A stretch of 50,181 nt of DNA from Streptococcus gallolyticus (lineage in GTDB: Bacteria > Bacillota > Bacilli > Lactobacillales > Streptococcaceae). Positions 25,711-34,319 of the stretch are shown here, in pieces. Within the stretch, counting starts at the first letter, position 1, and every line of letters begins with the position of its first letter. The stretch covers positions 1 to 50,181 of the forward strand of contig NZ_NETH01000014.1 in assembly GCF_003337175.1 (NCBI RefSeq), given 5' to 3'. The notes beneath the pieces were generated by a model that saw nothing but the letters and a program-made list of their open reading frames with translations, ran no database searches and was not told the origin of the DNA. A program made the translations under genes and the position numbers.

Positions 25711-27105
25711 GTGGCAAATGAAATTATTATGCCAAAGCTTGGTGTGGACATGCAAGAAGGGGAAATTCTTGAATGGAAAAAAGCTGAAGGTGATGAGGTC
25801 AATGAGGGTGATATTCTGCTTGAAATCATGTCTGATAAGACCAATATGGAAATCGAAGCCGAAGATTCTGGTCTGCTGTTAAAAATTGTTCATCCGGCAG
25901 GTGATGTTGTAGCTGTTACCGAAGTTATCGGCTATATCGGAGCAGAGGGTGAAACTCTTGTTGATTCTGTGGGTGAGAAACAGGTTGAACCGTCAGCATC
26001 AGCTCAGGAAGCGAAAGCACAACCCTTGCCAGCAAGCACAGCGCCAGCGATTGCCCAAAAGACGTCTGAAACTGGAAAAGTCCGTGCGACGCCTGCTGCT
26101 AGAAAGTTGGCAGGTGAGCGTGGTATTGACCTTGAAAAAATCACTGGAAGCGGTGAAAATGGGCGGATTCACAAGGAAGATGTGGAACAATTTAGTAAGA
26201 TTCGTGTGACGCCACTGGCTCGTAGGATTGCAAAGGACAAAGGTGTTGACCTTGAGACACTGGTGGGAACGGGTGTTTCTGGTAAGATTACCAAGGAAGA
26301 TGTTTTAGCAAGTCTAGGTGATGTTGCGCCGCAAAAAGAACAAGCAGATGTAAACGTGACACCGCAAGCAGGAGCTTTGGATGATGTTACGGCTGCAAGT
26401 GACGGAGTTGAAGTCATTAAGATGTCTGCTATGCGTAAGGCAATTTCAAAGGGAATGAGTCATTCTTACTTCACAGCACCGACCTTTACGCTTAATTATG
26501 ATATTGATATGACGAATCTGATTGCCTTGCGTAAGCAACTCATTGAGCCAATTATGGCAAAGACTGGTTACAAGGTGACCTTTACGGACTTAATTGGGCT
26601 TGCTGTGATTAAGACCTTGATGAAGGAGGAACACCGTTTCCTTAATGCTTCTCTGATTAACGATGCCAAAGACATCGAACTCCATCATTTTGTCAATCTT
26701 GCAATCGCTGTTGGGCTTTCTGAAGGTTTAGTGGTTCCTGTGGTTCACGGTGCAGACCAGATGAGTTTGTCAGACTTTGTGGTAGCATCAAAAGATGTGA
26801 TTCAAAAAGCACAAGCTGGTAAATTGAAAGCAGCTGAAATGTCTGGCTCAACATTCACCATAACGAACCTTGGGATGTTTGGAGTGAAGTCCTTTAATCC
26901 AATTATTAATCAACCAAATTCGGCAATTCTTGGGATTTCAGCAACTATTGAAACACCCGTCGTTCATGACGGTGAAGTGGTTATTCGCCCAATTATGGGA
27001 ATGAGTTTGACCATTGATCACCGATTGGTTGACGGAATGAATGGTGCAAAATTCATGCTAGATTTAAAAGCGCTTCTTGAAAATCCGCTAGAATTGCTAA
27101 TCTAA
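25711..27105 (+). CDS. pdhC: Dihydrolipoamide acetyltransferase (E2) with tandem E3-binding domains
   Basis: 464 residues, GTG start after GGGAGG. Domains in order: lipoyl domain (1-80, attachment Lys43 in MSDKTNME), Pro/Ala linker, then two peripheral subunit-binding domains at about 124-160 (VRATPAARKLAGERGIDL) and 164-201 (IRVTPLARRIAKDKGVDL), a second linker, and the catalytic domain with DHRLVDG (His437, Asp441) near the C-terminus. It is the core of the complex and passes the acyl group from lipoate to CoA. One binding domain is the norm for bacterial E2, so the tandem pair is notable. Its lipoyl domain is nearly identical to that of PdhD. Confidence 0.93.
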   Translation: MANEIIMPKLGVDMQEGEILEWKKAEGDEVNEGDILLEIMSDKTNMEIEAEDSGLLLKIVHPAGDVVAVTEVIGYIGAEGETLVDSVGEKQVEPSASAQEAKAQPLPASTAPAIAQKTSETGKVRATPAARKLAGERGIDLEKITGSGENGRIHKEDVEQFSKIRVTPLARRIAKDKGVDLETLVGTGVSGKITKEDVLASLGDVAPQKEQADVNVTPQAGALDDVTAASDGVEVIKMSAMRKAISKGMSHSYFTAPTFTLNYDIDMTNLIALRKQLIEPIMAKTGYKVTFTDLIGLAVIKTLMKEEHRFLNASLINDAKDIELHHFVNLAIAVGLSEGLVVPVVHGADQMSLSDFVVASKDVIQKAQAGKLKAAEMSGSTFTITNLGMFGVKSFNPIINQPNSAILGISATIETPVVHDGEVVIRPIMGMSLTIDHRLVDGMNGAKFMLDLKALLENPLELLI

Positions 27106-27250
27106 CGTAAAAAACGTGGGCGGTGATATAGGTGACTCGGTCATCTTTAAAGCCTAATCTTGACAAATAAATGATGTAGTCAGTTGCTTGGGTGAGAGCC
27201 GCCCAAAGCTGACTGAGAAATAAAAGAATTTTCTGAAGGGAAAACGTAAA
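27106..27250 (+). other. Structured spacer between pdhC and pdhD
   Basis: 145 bp with no ORF. GGGCGG near 27119 and CCGCCC near 27199 are complementary, and AGTCAG...CTTGGG pairs with CCCAAAG...CTGACT at about 27176-27214. No T run follows, so it is not an obvious terminator. It may be an RNA processing or stability element that sets E3 level, or a degenerate repeat. Confidence 0.4.
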
Positions 27251-28996
27251 ATGGCAGTAGAAATTATCATGCCCAAGCTTGGTGTTGACATGCAAGAGGG
27301 CGAAATCATTGAATGGAAAAAAGCAGAAGGTGACTTTGTGCAAGAGGGTGATATTCTGCTTGAAATCATGTCTGATAAGACGAATATGGAAATCGAAGCC
27401 GAAGATTCTGGACTGCTTTTGAAAATTGTTCACAAGGCTGGTGATGTTGTTCCTGTGACAGAAATCATTGGCTACCTTGGTGCTGAAGGTGAAGTTATTG
27501 ACGAAGTTGCGCAAGTAACACCAGAACAAGCAGCGGCAGACTTAACCGCAGCAGGCTTGGAAGTGCCAAAGGCGGTGACGGCTGATGTGACTTCTGAACA
27601 AAAAGCTCCACTTGCAGCTGATGAGTATGACATGATTGTGGTTGGTGGTGGTCCTGCTGGCTATTATGCCGCCATTCGTGGTGCGCAACTCGGTGGCAAA
27701 ATTGCTATCGTTGAAAAATCAGAATTTGGTGGAACCTGTCTAAATGTTGGCTGTATCCCAACTAAAACTTATCTCAAAAATGCCGAAATCCTTGATGGAC
27801 TAAAAATTGCTGCTGGTCGTGGTATTAATCTGGCTTCAACTAATTACAGTATTGACATGGATAAAACCGTTGCGTTTAAAAATTCCGTTGTCAAAACATT
27901 AACAGGTGGCGTTCGTGGTCTCTTGAAAGCTAATAAAGTAACCATTTTTGACGGACTGGCTCAAGTTAATCCAGACAAGACGGTAACGATTGGGTCGCAA
28001 ACGATTAAGGGGCATCGTATCATTTTAGCAACTGGTTCAAAAGTATCACGCATTAATATTCCAGGTATTGATTCACCGCTTGTTTTGACTTCTGATGATA
28101 TTCTTGATTTACGTGAAGTACCGAAATCACTAGCTGTCATGGGTGGCGGTGTTGTTGGAATTGAGCTTGGACTGGTTTGGGCATCTTACGGCGTTGATGT
28201 GACCGTTATTGAAATGGCAGACCGCATTATTCCAGCTATGGACAAGGAAATTTCGCAGGAATTGCAAAAAATTCTGACGAAAAAAGGTATGACCATTAAA
28301 ACCAATGTTGGAGTAGCCGAAATTGTTGAGAAAAATAGCCAGCTTGAGTTGACACTAACCAATGGTGAGACAATTCAAGCAGATAAAGCTCTGCTATCGA
28401 TTGGACGTGTTCCCCGAATGCAAGGTCTTGAAAATCTCAATCTTGATATGGAAGGTAATCGCATCAAAGTCAATGCTTACCAAGAAACGTCAATCTCTGG
28501 TATTTATGCTCCTGGTGATGTCAATGGTCAAAAAATGCTAGCGCACGCTGCTTATCGTATGGGAGAAGTGGCTGCTGAAAATGCTCTAGGTGGCAACCAT
28601 CGCAAAGCCAACCTCACCTACACACCAGCAGCGGTTTATACTCACCCAGAAGTTGCCATGGTTGGAATGACAGAAGAGGCTGCGCGTGAGCAATACGGCG
28701 ATATTTTGATTGGGAAATCAAGCTTCACAGGCAATGGACGAGCTATTGCGTCTAACGAAGCTCAAGGATTTGTCAAAGTCATTGCTGACAGCAAGTATCA
28801 TGAAATACTTGGTGTGCATATCATTGGCCCTGCGGCAGCAGAGCTTATTAATGAAGCGACAACCATTATGGAAAATGAATTGACGGTTGATGACGTTGCC
28901 CAAGCGATTCATGGACACCCAACTTTTTCTGAAAATATGTATGAAGCTTTCCTTGATACCATTGGTGAAGCTATTCATAACCCACCGAAGAAATAA
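27251..28996 (+). CDS. pdhD: Dihydrolipoamide dehydrogenase (E3) with N-terminal lipoyl domain
   Basis: 581 residues. The N-terminal 80 form a lipoyl domain with Lys43 in MSDKTNME; then a flexible linker; then a full flavoprotein: FAD-binding VVGGGPAGYYAA near 130, redox pair Cys163/Cys168 in GGTCLNVGCIPTK, NAD-binding GGGVVGIELG, and the C-terminal active-site HGHPTFSE with the catalytic His-Glu pair. It reoxidises dihydrolipoyl groups with NAD+. A lipoyl domain on E3 occurs in streptococcal and some other Gram-positive complexes. The ribosome site is weak (GAAGGG), perhaps compensated by the structured spacer upstream. Confidence 0.93.
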   Translation: MAVEIIMPKLGVDMQEGEIIEWKKAEGDFVQEGDILLEIMSDKTNMEIEAEDSGLLLKIVHKAGDVVPVTEIIGYLGAEGEVIDEVAQVTPEQAAADLTAAGLEVPKAVTADVTSEQKAPLAADEYDMIVVGGGPAGYYAAIRGAQLGGKIAIVEKSEFGGTCLNVGCIPTKTYLKNAEILDGLKIAAGRGINLASTNYSIDMDKTVAFKNSVVKTLTGGVRGLLKANKVTIFDGLAQVNPDKTVTIGSQTIKGHRIILATGSKVSRINIPGIDSPLVLTSDDILDLREVPKSLAVMGGGVVGIELGLVWASYGVDVTVIEMADRIIPAMDKEISQELQKILTKKGMTIKTNVGVAEIVEKNSQLELTLTNGETIQADKALLSIGRVPRMQGLENLNLDMEGNRIKVNAYQETSISGIYAPGDVNGQKMLAHAAYRMGEVAAENALGGNHRKANLTYTPAAVYTHPEVAMVGMTEEAAREQYGDILIGKSSFTGNGRAIASNEAQGFVKVIADSKYHEILGVHIIGPAAAELINEATTIMENELTVDDVAQAIHGHPTFSENMYEAFLDTIGEAIHNPPKK

Positions 28997-28999
28997 ATC

Positions 29000-29144
29000 A
29001 AAAGTATGGGGCTGGGCAAAAAGCCTAATATAAACAAAACCGCATGAAATCTTTCGTTTACAAACGTTGATTTCATGCGGTTTCTTATTTCAGAAATTTG
29101 AAAAAATCAATGAGATTTCGACTTTTTTTCCAGCCCATACTTTT
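29000..29144. repeat. 145-bp inverted-repeat element with nested hairpin, doubling as pdh terminator
   Basis: Outer arms AAAAGTATGGGGCTGG (from 29000) and CCAGCCCATACTTTT (29130-29144) differ by one G. Inside, AAACCGCATGAAATC (29037-29051) and GATTTCATGCGGTTT (29069-29083) form a perfect 15-bp stem extended by CGTTT/AAACG, with T-rich sequence after it. A partial relative lies at 8085-8137, so this looks like a dispersed, non-coding intergenic repeat that also ends the pdh transcript. Confidence 0.75.
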
Positions 29145-29273
29145 ATGCTTGAAATAATACGCTTAATTTTCAGAAAACTCTGTAATACAAGTTGGCACTT
29201 GCATGAAAATTTGCTAAAGTAATAGTGGACAGGGGATGGAAAAACTTTGTTCAATTTTTTAGGGAGGAAGCCT

Positions 29274-29980
29274 ATGAAAGCTATACGCTGGTTGCTTCCC
29301 CTCAGTCTTGTCTTAATGTTCTTATCATTAAGTATTGGGGCAAGTTCACAATTTTCCTGGCTTAAATTGTTTCAAGGGGAAGGGGGAGCCTATCAAGTCT
29401 TTTTTGAATCACGACTACCTAGAACCTTGGCAATCGTTTTGGCAGCGGGTGCCATGAGTTTATCAGGTTTGCTGATGCAAACCATCACACAAAACAATTA
29501 TGCTGCGCCATCTACTGTTGGGACTGTCGAAGCAGCTCAACTTGGCATGCTAATCTCACTTTGCTTTTTTCCAAAAGCAAGCTTAGCTCAAAAAATGACT
29601 TTTGCCTTTATTTCTTTAATATTAATGACTTTATTTTTTATCAAAGTCGTTAGAAGATTGCCTTTTAAGGAAAAATGGATGTTACCACTCGTTGGTCCCA
29701 TTTATGGTGGCATGATTGGAGCAGTAGCAGAAATGATTGCTTACCGCTTTGACTTGGTACAATCAATGACCTCGTGGACACAGGGTTCTTTTGCTATGAT
29801 TCAGACCAATCAATACGAATGGTTATTTCTTAATCTGATAATTGTTATTGATATCTGGCGTTTTAGTGAGAGTTTCTCGATCATGAGCCTTGGTGAAGAA
29901 GCAAGTACAATGCTCGGTCTGTCCTTTTCTCAAATGGAGGCAATAGCGCTGTTTTTGGTTTCTTTAACCACAGCGGTAAT
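29274..29980 (+). pseudogene. FecCD-type iron-siderophore permease, C-terminally truncated
   Basis: Start ATG 29274, 4-5 nt after GGGAGG. About 235 residues match the FecCD (BtuC-like) permease pattern: RLPRTLAIVLAAGAMSLSGLLMQTITQNNYAAPSTVG at about 45-80, and later FSIMSLGEEASTMLGLSFSQ. After LVSLTTAV the family sequence stops abruptly and a short foreign tail ends at 30014. Full-length members are about 310-320 residues, so the last helices are missing. No binding protein, second permease or ATPase is adjacent. It was probably destroyed by the deletion that fused it to the MocR-like remnant. Confidence 0.8.
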
Positions 29981-31124
29981 ACGGAAGAATTTTCAGATAC
30001 AAAAAAACAAGTGACAGACGAGCATATTAGCTATGATTTAACCAACAGCAGCCATACCAGTAAGTTTTTTCCTAAAAAAGTGTGGAAGAAGCATTATCAA
30101 AATGCCATTGAGCAGTTAGATGAGGCAGAAAAATGATATGCATTGCAGCCATTTCAAGAGGATTTTAGACTGAGAAAGGAAATCAGTCCTTATCTGGCGA
30201 GGATTCGTGGAGTGAGGTGCCAGCCGAGTCAGATTATCATTACCAGTGGTTTGCAACAATCGTTAGATTATATTTGTCATTTGTCAATTTTTAGGAGATA
30301 CGCAAAAAGCGATTTTAATGGAAGAACCAAGCTGTCCAAAGGCACGAGAAATTTTCAAGAAAAATGCGTATCCTATCGTAACGGCAAAGGTTGATGAGAA
30401 AGGTTTAAATCTGGAGAACATTGACGAGAACGCAAGGATTGAAATAATTTACACCACACCCTCGCACCAATTTCCTTTGGGCATGATTATGCCGATTTCC
30501 AGACGTCAGGAGCTTTTAGCTTTTGCTCAAAGAAAAGGATTCGTTTATCATTGAAGATGATTACGATAGTGAGCTGCGTTACTACGAGCGACCAATACCT
30601 GCTCTGAAATCAATTGATTATCTTGACCGTGTTATTTATTGGGCACTTTTTCAAAAATTCTGTCACCGTCATTTCGGATGAGCTATATCGTTTTGCCTGC
30701 TCAATTTACAGAAGCTTTCTTGGAAAAATTTCAGCTGTACAATAGCACGGTGACTCTTCTTAATCAAATTGCGCCGGCTAATATTTTATCCAGTGGTGAT
30801 TATGACCGCTTGGTGCGCAAAATGAATCATGTTTTTAAGAAGCGTTACAAGGCATCCAAAAAGGAATTTGAACAGTTTCAGTCGCCGATAAAGCTTTCAT
30901 CAAATGTCAGCGGTCACTATTTTTGGTGACTTTTCCAGATAAAATCAATCAGTGTGATTTGATAAAACAAGATGAAAACGAAGGGGTTCGTGTATACGAT
31001 ACCGTGCAATTCTGTCAAGAAAAGGTAGCTTGTTCGCAGGAAAGTCTTTTTCTTGGGTTTAGTAAAATTGATTTGGAAAATATCCCAGATTGTGTCAGTC
31101 GCCTTAGACGAGCTTGGGATTGAC
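29972..31124 (+). pseudogene. MocR/PdxR-like aminotransferase-domain regulator, decayed
   Basis: Pieces in all three frames line up with the PLP-dependent domain of GntR/MocR regulators: YDLTNSSHTSKFFPKKVWKKHY, ARIRGVRCQPSQIIITSGLQQSLDYI, VDEKGLNLENI, YTTPSHQFPLGMIMP, IIEDDYDSELRYYERP, and TFSKILSPSFRMSYIVLP, which holds the PLP-lysine region (FSKILSP). The GntR DNA-binding half is absent. At least four frameshifts and a TGA (30134-30136) interrupt it. Its 5' end abuts the truncated FecCD gene near 29972, marking a deletion joint. Confidence 0.8.
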
Positions 31125-31221
31125 CGCAGCATTTCATTGAGGAATTCTTCCAAGCAGATTAAGAGACTGAAAAGGCCAATTTTGCTATACTATCCTTAGA
31201 TGCTTTACGAGGAGGTCGCAT

Positions 31222-32211
31222 ATGAAATATATTGTCAATAACTCTCACAATCCTGCTTATAATATCGCTTTGGAAGCTTACGCATTTCGTGAATTGTTAG
31301 CTGAAGATGAGCTTTTCATTCTTTGGATTAATGAACCAACGATTGTTATCGGTAAACACCAAAATGCTATTGAAGAGATTAACAAAACGTATGTAGATGA
31401 GCATGGTATTCATGTGGTTCGTCGCTTATCAGGTGGTGGTGCGGTTTACCATGACCTCAATAATTTGAATTACACGATTATTTCTAATAAATCACAAGAA
31501 GGGGCTTTTGATTTTAAGACCTTCTCTCAACCTGTCATTGAAACGCTAGCTGATTTAGGGGTGACAGCGACTTTTACGGGACGTAATGACCTCGAAATTG
31601 ATGGAAAGAAATTTTGTGGCAATGCACAAGCCTACTATAAAGGACGAATGATGCACCATGGTTGTCTACTATTTGACGTGGACATGACGGTTCTTGGCAA
31701 TGCCCTGCAAGTGTCAAAGGACAAAATTGAATCCAAAGGGGTTAAATCTGTACGTGCACGTGTGACCAATATCTTAGATGAATTGCCAGAAAAAATGACC
31801 GTCGAAGCCTTTTCCAATCAATTGCTAAATAAAATGAAAGAAACTTATCCTGATATGACAGAATATGTCCTTTCTGATGATGATTTACAAAAAATTCAAG
31901 CCTTGGCTGACCAACAATTCGGCACTTGGGACTGGACTTATGGAGAAGCACCAGAGTATACGATAAAACGCTCTGTTCGTTACCCAGCAGGAAAAATCAC
32001 CACGTATGCTAATGTTGAAAAATCAGTCATTAAAGGGATGAAACTTTATGGTGACTTCTTTGGCATCAAAGATGTGGCTGACATTGAACAAGCCCTAATC
32101 GGACTTCGCTACGAATACCCAGATGTTTTAGCTAAACTCCAAACAATTGATACCACCCAATACTTTACCAACATCACTCCACAAGAAATCGCCAAAGCAA
32201 TCGTGGAGTGA
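31222..32211 (+). CDS. lplA: Lipoate-protein ligase A
   Basis: 329 residues: an N-terminal BPL/LPL catalytic domain and a C-terminal accessory domain (about 250-329). Visible motifs are RRLSGGGAVYHDLNNLNYT (lipoyl-binding loop), GRNDLEIDGKKFCGNA with the conserved catalytic-lysine region DGKKFCG, and MMHHGCLLFDVD. It activates free lipoate with ATP and attaches it to lipoyl lysines, here most likely Lys43 of PdhC and PdhD. The start ATG follows GAGGAGG. It is separated from pdhABCD only by decayed genes, so it was probably once part of the same functional block. Confidence 0.93.
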   Translation: MKYIVNNSHNPAYNIALEAYAFRELLAEDELFILWINEPTIVIGKHQNAIEEINKTYVDEHGIHVVRRLSGGGAVYHDLNNLNYTIISNKSQEGAFDFKTFSQPVIETLADLGVTATFTGRNDLEIDGKKFCGNAQAYYKGRMMHHGCLLFDVDMTVLGNALQVSKDKIESKGVKSVRARVTNILDELPEKMTVEAFSNQLLNKMKETYPDMTEYVLSDDDLQKIQALADQQFGTWDWTYGEAPEYTIKRSVRYPAGKITTYANVEKSVIKGMKLYGDFFGIKDVADIEQALIGLRYEYPDVLAKLQTIDTTQYFTNITPQEIAKAIVE

Positions 32212-32220
32212 GGAATATAT

Positions 32221-32257
32221 AAAACTAGCTAGCAAAAATTACTAGCTAGTTTTTGTA
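32221..32257 (+). terminator. Terminator of lplA
   Basis: AAAACTAGCTAG and CTAGCTAGTTTT form a perfect 12-bp stem followed by TGTATTTT. Confidence 0.85.
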
Positions 32258-32311
32258 TTTTACCAAAATCTATTATAACGTCTATAAAATTACGTTTATG
32301 GCAAAACTTCA

Positions 32312-32727
32312 TTACTGCGGTAAATTATCAAGAGCATATTGAGCTTGTTCGGGTGTAAATTGTTCCCCATATTCTGAAGTTAGTTGTTCATATAATCCTT
32401 TTTCAGAAAAAGCTGACTATTTTAAATAGCTTTTAGCTGTTTCTAGAGCATTTCGATAGTCACGTGAGATACTCGGACTTGAGGAACTATAACGATAAGA
32501 ACTTGAAGAAGATGGGGTTGAGCTTGAACTGTATGATGAGCTAGATGAGCTGTAATCATCATCGTCGTCATCATAATCATAATCTTCTTCACTATCGCTG
32601 TCCGAACCAGAAGCGATAACAGCAGTGCTTGAACTTTTTCGTGCATCAAGTCTCCGATAATGAGAGCAAAAAATGACTAATAGCAGTGCAATAAGGTTTC
32701 TTACCGTACCGTCATTTTCTTTTCCAA
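32312..32727 (-). pseudogene. Ltp-domain (host cell surface-exposed lipoprotein family) protein, broken
   Basis: On the minus strand, TTG 32727 (9 nt after AGGAG) reads MEKKMTVR then stops. One extra A in the run at 32715-32718 would join it to KKNDGTVRNLIALLLVIF, a membrane segment, a linker of Ser and Asp/Tyr runs, and one Ltp repeat (RNALETAKSYLK / SAFSEKGLYEQLTSEYGEQFTPEQAQYALDNL). A TAG at 32417-32419 interrupts the Ltp repeat after SYLK. In phage lipoproteins this domain blocks DNA injection; chromosomal versions are of unknown role. Two independent lesions argue for a true pseudogene. Confidence 0.65.
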
Positions 32728-32782
32728 TTTGTAACTCCTTTTCAGCTGTTAACGTGGTTCAGTGATTGCACGTTTTCCTAAT

Positions 32783-33091
32783 TTAGTCTAAGTAGTGCGT
32801 GTGTTTGGTAATCCATTGTTGCAATTTAATATTAAGCCAGAATGAGTAGATACCGATTGTAATGATAGTTAAAATGAGCCACTTAATCCAATTGCCAAAG
32901 AGTTGTGTGGCTGTTCCGTCAAAGGCTAGACGGTGTCCGTCAATAACAGTATGTTTGACTTTCCAGTTTATCATGATACAAATGCCCCAAGGTGCGCAGA
33001 TTCCAAGGGTTAAAATGGTAATCAACCCAGCTAAAATACTGTGCCCAATATAACTTAATAAACCGCCGTCAAAATAACTTTCTCGTTTCAT
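32783..33091 (-). CDS. DUF898-like small membrane protein
   Basis: 102 residues with two hydrophobic segments (about 12-40 and 68-90) and the repeated phrase pattern FDGGLLSYIGHSIL / HTVIDGHRLAFDGTATQLFGNWIKW / KLQQWITKHTHYLD, characteristic of the DUF898/YjgN-like family. Function unknown. The start ATG 33091 follows GGAGA on the minus strand. It stands between the broken Ltp gene and the LysR gene, with no obvious operon partner. Confidence 0.75.
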   Translation of the reverse strand: MKRESYFDGGLLSYIGHSILAGLITILTLGICAPWGICIMINWKVKHTVIDGHRLAFDGTATQLFGNWIKWLILTIITIGIYSFWLNIKLQQWITKHTHYLD

Positions 33092-33179
33092 TTTATCTCC
33101 TCTGTATTTTAATGACTATTTTACGCCAAAACGTTATTAGTGTAGCATATTGAAAACGGCTATGCAAGATGATATGAGT

Positions 33180-33218
33180 AAAAAAACAAAAACCACCAAA
33201 GTTTGTATTTTAGTGGTT
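33180..33218 (-). terminator. Terminator of the lysR gene
   Basis: On the minus strand AACCAC and GTGGTT arms, with an additional AAA/TTT, surround a short loop and are followed by TTTTTGTTTTTT. Confidence 0.7.
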
Positions 33219-33219
33219 A

Positions 33220-34110
33220 TTATTTGTGGTGAAAAATATTATTATCTTCGATTTCTTCACGCATTATTTTGAGAAATTGTTTGGTACTTGGGGATAGCGT
33301 GTTTTGTTTTTTCCAGAGAATTTGCAGGGTGTCGTGGTTATTTTCAGTAAATGGAACAAAGGTTAAGTCGCTATCTGGATATGAGGTGTCGATAATGTTG
33401 CCAAGGCAAAGAGCGATTCCCACACCAGCTTTGACGAGAAGTGAAGCATTATAGAGCAGATTATAGGTTGCGACGATACGATAATCTCCTAAACCAGCCA
33501 ATGCGCTAGGTTCTGTACTCGTTTGAGCAGAAATGATAAGTGGGTAAGCCAGCGCATCAGTGAGGATTGGCTTTTTAATCTTTGTCAAGGGATGCCCTTT
33601 AGGCACCAAGACTCCCCAGCGGTCACGATTATCAAGGGCTAGGTGATTGTATTTTTTGATATCGTAACTGCCAATGGTAATTCCCAAGTCATAAACGCCT
33701 TTATTTAACTGTTCAAGAATGTCATCTGCGTTACCGCTGCGAATATGGACACGAATATCTGGATATTGTTCGGTTAGCGTTTTGATAGCACGGGCAACAA
33801 TATCAAGCGACGGGCTTTCGGCGGCTCCGATGTAAATATCACCAGCAAGGCCATCTGATTTTCGAATGTTATGTTTAGTTTTTTCAACCAATGCTAGAAT
33901 GTCAATGGCACGGTTGTAAAGGTATTGCCCGTCATCGGTTAATTGAATTTCACGGCTACCTCGGTGAAATAAAATCGTGTCTAATTCATCTTCTAATTCT
34001 TTAATTTGTCGTGAGAGTGTTGGTTGTGTCACATGCAGAGCGTCAGCTGCATTGGAAATGCTTTTGGTCTGCACAATTGTGACAAAATAATTAAGCACAC
34101 GAATGTCCAT
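33220..34110 (-). CDS. LysR-family transcriptional regulator
   Basis: 296 residues: HTH at 1-60 (SISNAADALHVTQPTLSRQIKELEDEL) and the substrate-binding co-inducer domain at about 90-290. It is transcribed divergently from DUF3737-malY, with a 209-bp shared control region that holds a 17-bp motif repeated at two other places in the window (34154, 39286, 43390). The likely role is autoregulation and control of those units, some oxidoreductase-like. The ligand cannot be inferred. Minus-strand start ATG 34110 has AAAGAGGG upstream. Confidence 0.9.
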   Translation of the reverse strand: MDIRVLNYFVTIVQTKSISNAADALHVTQPTLSRQIKELEDELDTILFHRGSREIQLTDDGQYLYNRAIDILALVEKTKHNIRKSDGLAGDIYIGAAESPSLDIVARAIKTLTEQYPDIRVHIRSGNADDILEQLNKGVYDLGITIGSYDIKKYNHLALDNRDRWGVLVPKGHPLTKIKKPILTDALAYPLIISAQTSTEPSALAGLGDYRIVATYNLLYNASLLVKAGVGIALCLGNIIDTSYPDSDLTFVPFTENNHDTLQILWKKQNTLSPSTKQFLKIMREEIEDNNIFHHK

Positions 34111-34153
34111 AATACCCTCTTTCTATGCTTTTTAGTTATATAAATCATGTTAT

Positions 34154-34170
34154 ATAAGTATTTGTCATAG
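34154..34170. promoter_or_regulatory. Candidate LysR-type site, copy a
   Basis: ATAAGTATTTGTCATAG, 44 bp upstream of the lysR start. 16 of 17 bases match each of the copies at 39286 and 43390. Confidence 0.6.
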
Positions 34171-34240
34171 CTATTATATCGTGATAAAGTAACTTTGTAA
34201 AATGAAGTGGTTACATGATTAAAAAAATAAACATTAATGC

Positions 34241-34271
34241 TTGACTTTGAGTGGACTCCAAGGTATACACT
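34241..34271 (+). promoter_or_regulatory. MerR-type promoter 1 (DUF3737-malY)
   Basis: -35 TTGACT (34241-34246), 19-bp spacer, -10 TACACT (34266-34271), with a CTTTGAGT/ACTCCAAGG dyad in the spacer. The over-long 19-bp spacer with a centred dyad is the hallmark of MerR-family activated promoters. Confidence 0.75.
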
Positions 34272-34319
34272 AATGACGTTTCGGTCTTAAAAAAGACTTT
34301 GAAAAATGGAGGGATAAGA

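Noticed and set aside
32443-32649. 68-residue minus-strand ORF rich in Met, His and Val
   Set aside because: It is an out-of-frame reading of the Asp/Ser-repeat linker of the Ltp-domain pseudogene; composition is not protein-like.
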